Source: JBBIVB01 sp964567515 (lineage in GTDB: Bacteria; Patescibacteriota; Patescibacteriia; Veblenbacterales; UBA10138). From it: 7,568 nucleotides of DNA. Position numbers and translations under genes: made by a program. Positions 1-6,442 of the stretch are shown in pieces. The notes below the pieces were generated by a model. The model saw only the letters and a program-made list of their open reading frames with translations, had not been told where the DNA came from and ran no database searches. The stretch lies in the NCBI GenBank assembly GCA_964567515.1, contig CAZMMW010000043.1, positions 1-7,568 of the forward strand, written 5' to 3'. Within the stretch, counting starts at the first letter, position 1, and each line of letters opens with the position of its first letter.

Positions 1-21
1 CCCCTTAAGATGTCTACCCAA

Positions 22-37
22 CCGCCCTAAAGGGCGG
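22..37 (+). terminator. GC-rich hairpin, possible terminator
   Basis: CCGCCC and GGGCGG form a perfect 6-bp GC stem around the loop TAAA. On the plus strand it is followed by GGTTTATAAAT, a poor but T-containing tail; on the minus strand by TTGGGTAG, which is not a T-tract. It could therefore end a plus-strand gene lying left of the window, or be a second hairpin in the 3' region of the minus-strand operon. The hairpin itself is clear; its role is inferred and the strand is uncertain. Confidence 0.45.
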
Positions 38-52
38 GGTTTATAAATAAAT

Positions 53-80
53 TAAGAACTATTCTGACCAATAGTTCTTA
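53..80 (-). terminator. Probable intrinsic terminator of the murA-pyrG operon
   Basis: A perfect 11-bp inverted repeat (TAAGAACTATT at 53-63, AATAGTTCTTA at 70-80) encloses a 6-nt loop. It lies 20 nt beyond the pyrG stop codon. In the minus-strand transcript the stem is followed by ATTTATTTATAAA, a T-rich though interrupted tail. The stem is AT-rich for an intrinsic terminator, so termination may be weak. Position and symmetry support the call; function is inferred. Confidence 0.55.
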
Positions 81-100
81 GGTAGAACGATAAATCTTAG

Positions 101-1720
101 TTATTTTTTATGTAAACACGCGCCAATGAAACATCGGAACAAAGGATGGGGAAGCAATGGCCTAGATTTAAATTCTGGGTGAAACTGCACGCCCACAAAC
201 CAAGGATGATTTTTAAGCTCTATAATCTCTACCAACTTACCATCCAGTGAGGTGCCGGCAATAATCAAACCAGCTTTAGTTAATTTGTCACGATAAGTAT
301 TATTAAATTCATAACGATGACGATGGCGTTCGGCAATTTCACTCTTACTATAAGCTATAAAAGATTTGGTGTCTTTCTTAACCCGACAAGACCAAGAACC
401 TAAACGCATACTCGCTCCATAATTGCGAGATAACAGCTTTTTTTCCTGATCAGGCATAATATGGATCACTGGATTTTTTGTTGACAAATCAAATTCAGTA
501 CTGGCAGCATCTTTTAAACCAGCCACGTGTCTGGCAAATTCAATGGTGGCAATCTGCATACCCAAACAAAGTCCTAAATAAGGTTTATTTTCTTCTCTGG
601 CGTATTTAGCTGCTAAAATTTTACCCTCCGTACCTCGTGCGCCAAAACCGCCCGGAATAACTATTCCTTGAGTTTGTTTTAATCTTCGCCACTCTTTACC
701 ATCTTTTCGTTCTAATTTTTCTGCGTTAATCCAAACCACTGTTAATTTAGCACAGTGCCAATACGCCGCCGATTTTAAAGCTTCTAAAATACTTAAGTAA
801 GCATCACCATGCTCAGTATATTTCCCCACCATAGCAATACTTATCTGTTCTTTGCCATTCTTCACTCGTTCGTTTAATTTCTGCCATCCTGTTAAATTAG
901 GTTTTCTTTTAGTTAAATCAAATTTCTTAAAAATAATCTGGGAGATTTTATGCTTTTCAAAATTAAGAGGTACTTCATAAATACTTTTAATAGTCAGGGC
1001 CGGAATAACTGCCTCCGCTGGCACATCACAAAATAAAGCTATTTTTTCTAACAACTCTTTTTTTATAGGCCAATCAGTACGACATAAAATAACATCCGGT
1101 TGAATACCCATTCTTCTTAATTCGCGTACCGAAGCTTGAGTGGGTTTGGTTTTGAGCTCTTTAGACACTTTTAAATATGGTAAAAGCGAAACATGCACAA
1201 ACAATACCCGATCATCACCTTGTTCCTGATGCAATTGCCTGGCTGCTTCTAAATACGGCTCCCCTTCTATATCACCCACCGTACCACCGATTTCCATAAT
1301 TAAAAAATCAGCTTTGCTTACTTTGGCTGCCTGTTTAACATAATTTTTAATCACGTTAGTAATATGAGGGATAATTTGAATGGTTTTACCTAAAAATTCT
1401 CCTTTTCTTTCCTGTGTTAGTAATTTATCGTAAATCTGACCAGTAGTAAGGTTGCTTAAACGATTTAAATTCTCATCTAAAAATCTTTCATAATGACCCA
1501 AATCTAAATCCGTTTCCGTGCCATCATCTAAAACAAAGACTTCTCCATGCTGATAAGGATTCATAGTGCCGGGATCAACATTCAAATAAGGATCAAATTT
1601 AAGACTAAAAACTTTAAAACCAGCGGCTTTTAAAATCGCGCCAATAGAAGCGGCAGCAATACCTTTGCCCAATCCGGAGCAAACGCCACCAGTAACAAAA
1701 ATATATCTAGTTTTGATCAT
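101..1720 (-). CDS. pyrG: CTP synthase (glutamine hydrolysing)
   Basis: Cytosolic enzyme that converts UTP to CTP using ATP and ammonia released from glutamine, the last step of pyrimidine nucleotide synthesis. The 539 residues are the usual family length. The N-terminal synthetase domain (about 1-270) has the P-loop GGVCSGLGKG (11-20), the DDGTETDLDLGHYER block (65-79) and the Mg-binding MEIGGTVGDIEGEP segment (142-155). The C-terminal class I glutamine amidotransferase domain (about 290-539) has PGGFGARGTEGKI (356-368), the nucleophile Cys385 in GLCLGMQ, and the His514/Glu516 pair in QFHPE, so all catalytic parts are present. The start overlaps the end of rplI by 14 nt and has no Shine-Dalgarno sequence (ATTAGCCAAAAACC precedes the ATG), so translation is probably coupled to rplI. 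It is the last gene of the minus-strand operon. Identity is essentially certain. Confidence 0.98.
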   Translation of the reverse strand: MIKTRYIFVTGGVCSGLGKGIAAASIGAILKAAGFKVFSLKFDPYLNVDPGTMNPYQHGEVFVLDDGTETDLDLGHYERFLDENLNRLSNLTTGQIYDKLLTQERKGEFLGKTIQIIPHITNVIKNYVKQAAKVSKADFLIMEIGGTVGDIEGEPYLEAARQLHQEQGDDRVLFVHVSLLPYLKVSKELKTKPTQASVRELRRMGIQPDVILCRTDWPIKKELLEKIALFCDVPAEAVIPALTIKSIYEVPLNFEKHKISQIIFKKFDLTKRKPNLTGWQKLNERVKNGKEQISIAMVGKYTEHGDAYLSILEALKSAAYWHCAKLTVVWINAEKLERKDGKEWRRLKQTQGIVIPGGFGARGTEGKILAAKYAREENKPYLGLCLGMQIATIEFARHVAGLKDAASTEFDLSTKNPVIHIMPDQEKKLLSRNYGASMRLGSWSCRVKKDTKSFIAYSKSEIAERHRHRYEFNNTYRDKLTKAGLIIAGTSLDGKLVEIIELKNHPWFVGVQFHPEFKSRPLLPHPLFRCFIGACLHKK

Positions 1721-2168
1721 GGTTTTTGGCTAATACTTTTAAGATAATTTTAGCTCTGTGCAAGTCAATCTTGACTATTATTGGATACTCCCCCACTGAC
1801 TTGATCGGCTCTATTAGTTCAATTTGTTTTGGTTCAATCGCAACTGATAATTGGTCTGATATTATTTTGGCAATATTTTGCGCTGTTACACCAGCATATA
1901 AAACCCCTTGAGAAGAAGTTTTAACAGTTACAGTAAGTAGATGTCCATTTATTTTTTGATATATTCTTAAAAATTCATCTTCAGCCCGGCGTACCCGATG
2001 CGCCAAAGACGCCTGTTTTTGTTGCCATAATCTTTTTTTGGCTGGTGTAGCTATTTCTGCTAATTGCTGGGGTAGTAAAAAATTGAAAGCAAAACCGTCG
2101 GCTACTTTTTTTATTTCACCGATTTTAGCCAGCCCCGCTACATCTTTTAAAAAAATTATTTCCACCAT
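1707..2168 (-). CDS. rplI: 50S ribosomal protein L9 (bL9)
   Basis: Large-subunit protein that binds 23S rRNA near the L1 stalk and helps keep frame on the ribosome. The 153 residues match the family (about 150). The N-terminal domain reads IIFLKDVAGLAKIGEIKKVADGF followed by FNFLLP and ATPA, the L9 signature. The central charged helix spans about 43-75. The C-terminal domain (about 76-148) retains VLYAGVTAQNIAKII and the IEPKQIELIEPIKSVGEYP stretch. The position that is Arg or Asn in many L9 proteins (YARNFL, YANNFL) is Phe here (GFAFNFL). The ATG lies within the last codons of the frame-corrected acylphosphatase gene, and the TAG stop lies inside pyrG, so both ends overlap their neighbours. 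No Shine-Dalgarno sequence is visible. L9 is often encoded beside rpsF, ssb and rpsR; here it sits with an acylphosphatase and CTP synthase instead. Confidence 0.93.
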   Translation of the reverse strand: MVEIIFLKDVAGLAKIGEIKKVADGFAFNFLLPQQLAEIATPAKKRLWQQKQASLAHRVRRAEDEFLRIYQKINGHLLTVTVKTSSQGVLYAGVTAQNIAKIISDQLSVAIEPKQIELIEPIKSVGEYPIIVKIDLHRAKIILKVLAKNHDQN

Positions 2169-2442
2169 AATTTATAACGAATAACAAATTTTTTATCGCC
2201 TCTTGGTTTAATCTCCTGGTTTTGCTGCGAGGTAATAATGGTATAACCAGGATGATTTTTAACCATTGTTTAAATTTAAATAATTCTTCCTCTGCCCCTT
2301 CTAATTCTAACATGACAGTGCCATCAGCCTGATTTTGTATCCAACCCACTAACTGATGTTGACGAGCGTATTGCCAAGTACGCCAACGAAAACCCACGCC
2401 TTGAACTCTACCGGAAAAAATTAAACGATAACGTTTAATCAT
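2156..2442 (-). CDS. acyP: Acylphosphatase, broken by a one-base frameshift
   Basis: Small cytosolic enzyme that hydrolyses acyl phosphates. Residues 1-62 are typical: GRVQGVGFR (11-19) forms the phosphate-binding loop with catalytic Arg19, and GWIQNQADGTV (33-43) holds catalytic Asn37. After QWLK the plain frame runs as unrelated sequence (IILVIPLLPRSK and on) to a stop at 2125, giving 105 residues without a family C-terminus. Reading one extra A at the A5 run (plus-strand T5 at 2256-2260) instead gives NHPGYTIITSQQ and then KKFVIRYK, the expected C-terminal strand, stopping with TAA at 2156-2158. The corrected protein has 95 residues, normal for the family, and overlaps rplI by 13 nt, like the rplI-pyrG overlap. 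The cause could be a sequencing error in the homopolymer, a real mutation, or ribosomal slippage; error or recent mutation is most likely. The gene starts 12 nt after the ctpA stop. Confidence 0.85.
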
Positions 2443-2454
2443 CTAACTTAAATT

Positions 2455-3705
2455 TTATTTAAATAACTCTAAAGCTTTGTCTAATTGCGGATCACGGTCG
2501 GCATTGTAATCCTCCGGTGTCCTTTTAACTTCTATATCCGGCTTAATACCCACCTTATCAATCTGACGACCTTGGGGAGTAAACCACAAAGCCACAGTTA
2601 ATTTAATAGACGAACCATCGCGCAGACTCTGATAATCCTGCACCGAACCTTTACCAAAAGTTTGCTCGCCTACCAAGATGGCTTGATGATGATCTTGTAA
2701 AGCGCCAGCAACTATCTCGGCTGCCGAAGCAGAACCACCATTAACTAAAACTATAGTAGTTACATCTGACAAACCGCCCGTACCCACTGATTCATACGTA
2801 TTAATCTGTGGTGGTTGAAATTGTTCTTTCACTATAACTCCCTTAGTAATCCAACGGCTTGCTACTTTAATGGCTTGTTCTAAATAACCACCAGGATTAT
2901 TACGCAAATCTAAAATTAATCCTTTAGCTCCTTGGCCTGATAGTTTAGTCCAGGCAGCAGCCAATGCTTTATCAGCTTCCTCATTAAAATGTATTAAACG
3001 AATATAACCTACTGTTTTGTTTGAATTAGGAAGAGTTTTAACCTCCGCTCGTAAAACATCTACTTTAATCTTTTCCCGAATAATTTCCAATTCCTTAGTC
3101 TTACTATCGCCATTGGATAAAATCACTAACTTAACTTTAGTGCCCTTGGCTCCCTTAATCAAACTAACAGCATAGTCTAACGCCATACCATTAGTATCAA
3201 AATTATTGATGGCTAAAATTTTATCTCCTGGTCGTAAGCCTGCTCGCTCAGCTGGAGTATTAGGCAAAGGCGCTATAATAACCAAACGATCGTTTTTAAT
3301 TCCAATTTCTGCCCCAATACCCTCAAAACTACCCGACAATTCTTGATTAAATTTTTGTGTGGTATCCGGATCCATAAAAACAGAATAAGGATCTCGCAAA
3401 GAGTCAACAATCCCCGCTAAACTACCATAAAAAAGTTTTTCTTCGGCCACCGGCTGTTGCAAAGCGTGATTCTTAACATAATTCCAAACTGTCCAAAACA
3501 AGGAAAAATCTACATCGGCAGATAAACCAGCTGGCGCTTGACGATTAATATTGACTAAACGGCGAAGCGGAGATTTGGTAACGGGTAAATATTCAGCTAC
3601 GATAAAACCCAAAATAAAAGCTACCGCTGTTAACAAAATGGCTATTTTAAGACGAATGCCTTGTTTTTTTTTGATGGGTGATATAGGCCAATTAACAGTA
3701 CTCAT
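2455..3705 (-). CDS. ctpA: S41-family C-terminal processing peptidase (CtpA-like)
   Basis: Membrane-anchored serine protease with a Ser/Lys dyad that trims or degrades envelope proteins from the C-terminus. Basic residues at 12-20 followed by a hydrophobic helix (about 19-38) indicate a signal anchor with the catalytic part outside the cytoplasm. An N-terminal helical region (65-122) leads into a PDZ domain (about 126-205, with FEGIGAEIG and ERAGLRPGDKILAINN). The protease core has DLRNNPGG (266-273), nucleophile Ser327 in GGSASAAE, and Lys352 in GKGSVQ, exactly 25 residues later, with Gln356 four further on. This is the standard S41 geometry, so the enzyme should be active. The 416 residues are normal length. 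It starts 45 nt after the murA stop and is the only gene of the group with a recognisable ribosome binding site. Its substrate cannot be told from sequence. Confidence 0.94.
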   Translation of the reverse strand: MSTVNWPISPIKKKQGIRLKIAILLTAVAFILGFIVAEYLPVTKSPLRRLVNINRQAPAGLSADVDFSLFWTVWNYVKNHALQQPVAEEKLFYGSLAGIVDSLRDPYSVFMDPDTTQKFNQELSGSFEGIGAEIGIKNDRLVIIAPLPNTPAERAGLRPGDKILAINNFDTNGMALDYAVSLIKGAKGTKVKLVILSNGDSKTKELEIIREKIKVDVLRAEVKTLPNSNKTVGYIRLIHFNEEADKALAAAWTKLSGQGAKGLILDLRNNPGGYLEQAIKVASRWITKGVIVKEQFQPPQINTYESVGTGGLSDVTTIVLVNGGSASAAEIVAGALQDHHQAILVGEQTFGKGSVQDYQSLRDGSSIKLTVALWFTPQGRQIDKVGIKPDIEVKRTPEDYNADRDPQLDKALELFK

Positions 3706-3710
3706 AAAAA

Positions 3711-3718
3711 CTCTTTTT
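3711..3718 (-). promoter_or_regulatory. Ribosome binding site of ctpA
   Basis: The purine run AAAAAGAG ends 5 nt before the ctpA ATG, which is suitable Shine-Dalgarno spacing. It supports the ATG at 3705 as the start. None of the other minus-strand starts in this operon has a comparable site. Confidence 0.6.
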
Positions 3719-3748
3719 AGTTTAACATGCGTTTTTTATACTGGTCAA
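3719..3748 (-). promoter_or_regulatory. Possible internal promoter for ctpA
   Basis: In the 45-nt murA-ctpA gap the minus strand reads TTGACC (3743-3748), an 18-nt spacer ending TGT, and TAAACT (3719-3724), resembling a -35 with an extended -10. The predicted transcript start, near 3712, would cut into the ctpA ribosome binding site, which argues against it. It may instead be chance in AT-rich sequence, with ctpA transcribed from the murA promoter. Confidence 0.22.
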
Positions 3749-3750
3749 AA

Positions 3751-5004
3751 TTAATCCTGACGCTTAATCTTGGCGCCTACTGCCTGTAATCTTTGCTCTA
3801 ATTTTTCATAACCACGGTCAACAGTTTCTGCGCCAGCAATAGTAGTAATACCCTCGGCAGTTAAAGCGGCTATAATTAAAGTAGCCCCTGAACGTAAATC
3901 ATAAGAATTAATATCTCTACCATACAACGGTGTGGGCCCAGTAATAACTACCCGATGAGGATCAGCTACCAAAGCATTAGCTCCCATTTTTATTAACTCT
4001 GAAATGTGATTTAAACGACCTTCATATAACGGATCATGTATCAGCGATGTACCATTAGCCTGCGTGGCTAAAACAGCAAACGGCGCTTGCAAATCGGTAG
4101 GGAAACCGGGATAGGGTAAAGCTTGTAATTTGAATGACTTCATCTGGCGAGAAGCATTGATAACTAATTCTTGGTGATGGAGTTCAAAACTAATCCCAAT
4201 CTGTGATAATTTAAGTAAAACAGAATCTAAATGTTCTTTAATAACGGGCTTGATAATAATCTGACCGCGTGTCACAGCGCCTAATACTATCCAGGTGCCA
4301 GCTTCTATATTATCAGGAATAATAGTATATTCTCCCCCGTGTAAAGATGATACTCCATCAATAATTAATGTATGAGTACCAATACCAAAAATCTTGGCTC
4401 CTAATCGTACTAAAAAATTACACAAATCCTGTACATGTGGTTCGGAGGCTGCCAACTTAATAATCGTCCGACCAGTAGCTAAAACAGCAGCCATAATTAA
4501 ATTTTCCGTAGCAGTTACAGAAAATTCTGGTAACACAATCTCCGCACCAGTTAATTTATCAACGGTCAATAAATAACGATCCACTCTGGCTTCCACCATG
4601 ACCCCTAATTGGCGTAAACCTTCCAGGTGTGTGTCCAAAGGGCGATTACCAATAATACAACCGCCCGGTTCTGGTAATTCCACTTTTTTAATGCGCGCTA
4701 ATAACGGGCCAAAGAGCAAAACCGAAGAACGCATACCTTTAACCTCCTGCGCTGGCAGATTGCTAATATTGATTTTATCCGCCCTAATGATCACCGTCTG
4801 ACCTTCGCGTTTAACACTCGCCCCCACCGCCATTAATAATTTAAGCATTCGCTCCACATCGCTAATAGACGGCACATTATGAATTACGCATTCCTCTGAA
4901 GTAAGTAAAGTAGCGGCCAAAATTGGCGTAGCAGCATTTTTGGCTCCAGGAACTTCAATAACACCCGCTAGCCTGGCGCCTCCTTCTATAACAAACGAAC
5001 TCAT
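3751..5004 (-). CDS. murA: UDP-N-acetylglucosamine 1-carboxyvinyltransferase
   Basis: Cytosolic enzyme of the first committed step of peptidoglycan synthesis, transferring enolpyruvate from phosphoenolpyruvate to UDP-GlcNAc. The 417 residues match the family. Visible active-site features: Lys22-Asn23 in PGAKNAA, Arg92 in GMRSSVLLFGPLLAR, catalytic Cys116 in PGGCIIGNRPLDTHL, Asp304 in GFPTDLQAPF, Arg371 in DLRSGA and Arg397 in DRGYEKL. Having Cys rather than Asp at the loop position is the form classically sensitive to fosfomycin. The two inside-out alpha/beta domains are both complete. It is the first gene of the minus-strand operon and is transcribed divergently from the PEGA-protein gene across 46 nt. 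No Shine-Dalgarno sequence precedes the ATG. The start is supported by SFVIEGGARLAGVIEVPGAKN lying at the usual distance from the N-terminus. Confidence 0.97.
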   Translation of the reverse strand: MSSFVIEGGARLAGVIEVPGAKNAATPILAATLLTSEECVIHNVPSISDVERMLKLLMAVGASVKREGQTVIIRADKINISNLPAQEVKGMRSSVLLFGPLLARIKKVELPEPGGCIIGNRPLDTHLEGLRQLGVMVEARVDRYLLTVDKLTGAEIVLPEFSVTATENLIMAAVLATGRTIIKLAASEPHVQDLCNFLVRLGAKIFGIGTHTLIIDGVSSLHGGEYTIIPDNIEAGTWIVLGAVTRGQIIIKPVIKEHLDSVLLKLSQIGISFELHHQELVINASRQMKSFKLQALPYPGFPTDLQAPFAVLATQANGTSLIHDPLYEGRLNHISELIKMGANALVADPHRVVITGPTPLYGRDINSYDLRSGATLIIAALTAEGITTIAGAETVDRGYEKLEQRLQAVGAKIKRQD

Positions 5005-5030
5005 GATAAAATAATAAAGCTAATTAATCA

Positions 5031-5036
5031 ATTATA
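5031..5036 (-). promoter_or_regulatory. -10 box for the murA operon
   Basis: The minus strand carries a perfect TATAAT 26 nt upstream of the murA ATG, predicting a transcript start near 5024 and a leader of about 20 nt. No convincing -35 is found at 16-18 nt spacing, and there is no TGn extension. The consensus hexamer and its position support it as the promoter of the five-gene operon. Confidence 0.4.
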
Positions 5037-5038
5037 GT
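5033..5038 (+). promoter_or_regulatory. -10 box for the PEGA-protein gene
   Basis: TATAGT on the plus strand shares bases 5033-5036 with the murA -10 on the opposite strand. The predicted transcript start is near 5045, leaving about 6 nt before the TTG at 5051 or about 20 nt before the ATG at 5066. This gives some preference to the ATG start. No good -35 is seen. Confidence 0.28.
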
Positions 5039-5050
5039 CTACCGCCTAAA

Positions 5051-6442
5051 TTGAAACTTTGGCAAATGCTTATGACTCTTAAATACCGCCGCTCAATTTA
5101 TATTATCTTTGTTTTGTTATTTATTGGGGCTTCTATTTGGCTGTTATTAACCAGTCAGGGATACGTTTATAATTATACAAAAAATCGTTTTGAACAAACT
5201 GGCAGCTTAAAAATTAAAACCGACCCCAGCGGCGCGCATATTATCTTAAATGGTAATAAAATATCGGCTAATACACCTGCCACCATAAAAAAGTTATTGC
5301 CTGATAGTTATGAAATAAAACTCCAGTTAGCCGGCTTCCAAGAATATCTACAAAAAACAGAAGTATCTTCTGGCCAGCTAACTCAAGCCACTAGTATTAA
5401 ATTATGGCCCCAAACACAAACAGGTATCAAACTGACCGAACATGTTGATCAACAATCTACTTTATCTCCTAATAAAAATTTATTAGCGTATACCATCAGT
5501 AGCGGTTTAAATTCTGGTTTATGGTTATTAAACTTAACCTCAAGTAAAACTATCCTATTGCAAAGAACTTCAACGGCGCCTATTGATTTTATAGAATGGT
5601 CGCCCCGAAGTGATCAATTATTGTTGCGTCAAGAAAAAAATAACTGGACCATTTATAATTTAACTAACAACACCAGCCAACCGCTGGAAGCGCTAAATAA
5701 CTTCACGGCCACTATCGCGCACTGGTCAGAAAATGATAATAATATTATTTATTTTGCTACTGATCAAGAAATTTACGAACTCAATATTGCTAACAATAAA
5801 ACCGGTCTATTATGGCGAGTGGCCATACAAGACCTGCGCCATCATAAAAACATAATTTATGCTTTGGTCAAAGAGGGAGCAGGGGTGTTTTTACGTTTAC
5901 TAAACTTAAAAAATCTACAAATCATACCTCTGTCTACTGAGATTCCCGGCTCCACTGGTTTTATTTTTTTACCTGCTCATAACAACCGCCTGCCTTTGTT
6001 GGACACTAACAAACACACCCTCTACTTGTTAACCTCGCCCTTAACCGATCTTAAACCGGTAACTATTATGAACGAGGCGATTAATATTGAGTGGTTAGCA
6101 TCAACTAATAAACTGCTGTTGTCTAACAATTACGAGGTTTGGTTGTATGACTTAGATAAAGATAAAAAAACATTAATCTATCGAGTTAGCCAGCCACTGC
6201 AATTAGCTCGCTGGTTTAATGAAAATTATCTACTTTTAATAACAGGCAAAGATCTTTTAGTTTTAACTATAGATACTTTAAATCAACAACAAAAATGGCT
6301 GCTCTCTAATCAGCCAACTAAAATCGACGAGATATTAGTTGACCCAAACCACGATCACCTGCTCATATTGACTGCGGGAAAAATTATACAATTAGACGTC
6401 AATTCCCCTGCTGTAGAAATACCCGGCAAAGAAAAAAGTTAA
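5051..6442 (+). CDS. Membrane-anchored PEGA-domain protein with probable beta-propeller
   Basis: Function unknown. Basic residues (K11, R13, R14) precede one hydrophobic helix (about 16-35), so the protein is probably anchored with its bulk outside the cytoplasm. Residues about 50-118 form a PEGA domain: GSLKIKTDPSGAHIILNG, then TPATIKKLLPDSYEIKLQLAGFQEY; this beta-rich module is common in surface proteins. Residues about 125-455 contain roughly six spaced units of the type W..(10-12)..LLL..W.YDL (IEWSPRSDQLLL, AHWSENDNNIIYF, IEWLASTNKLLL, ARWFNENYLLLI), suggesting a TolB/WD40-like propeller used for binding rather than catalysis; no catalytic motif is seen. The start is uncertain: TTG at 5051 gives 463 residues, while in-frame ATGs at 5066 and 5072 give 458 and 456 and seem equally good. 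None has a clear Shine-Dalgarno sequence. The gene is divergent from murA, and its stop overlaps that of the next gene by 4 nt. Confidence 0.82.
   Translation: MKLWQMLMTLKYRRSIYIIFVLLFIGASIWLLLTSQGYVYNYTKNRFEQTGSLKIKTDPSGAHIILNGNKISANTPATIKKLLPDSYEIKLQLAGFQEYLQKTEVSSGQLTQATSIKLWPQTQTGIKLTEHVDQQSTLSPNKNLLAYTISSGLNSGLWLLNLTSSKTILLQRTSTAPIDFIEWSPRSDQLLLRQEKNNWTIYNLTNNTSQPLEALNNFTATIAHWSENDNNIIYFATDQEIYELNIANNKTGLLWRVAIQDLRHHKNIIYALVKEGAGVFLRLLNLKNLQIIPLSTEIPGSTGFIFLPAHNNRLPLLDTNKHTLYLLTSPLTDLKPVTIMNEAINIEWLASTNKLLLSNNYEVWLYDLDKDKKTLIYRVSQPLQLARWFNENYLLLITGKDLLVLTIDTLNQQQKWLLSNQPTKIDEILVDPNHDHLLILTAGKIIQLDVNSPAVEIPGKEKS

Noticed and set aside
1726..1911. Plus-strand open frame of 61 codons
   Set aside because: It lies wholly inside rplI on the opposite strand, has no family features, and rplI is well supported.
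3551..3754. Plus-strand open frame of 67 codons across the ctpA start
   Set aside because: It is antisense to the conserved CtpA N-terminal region and the murA-ctpA gap; no recognisable motif.
4394..4801. Two plus-strand open frames (60 and 67 codons) inside murA
   Set aside because: Both are antisense to conserved MurA sequence, including the Cys116 region, and look like shadow frames.
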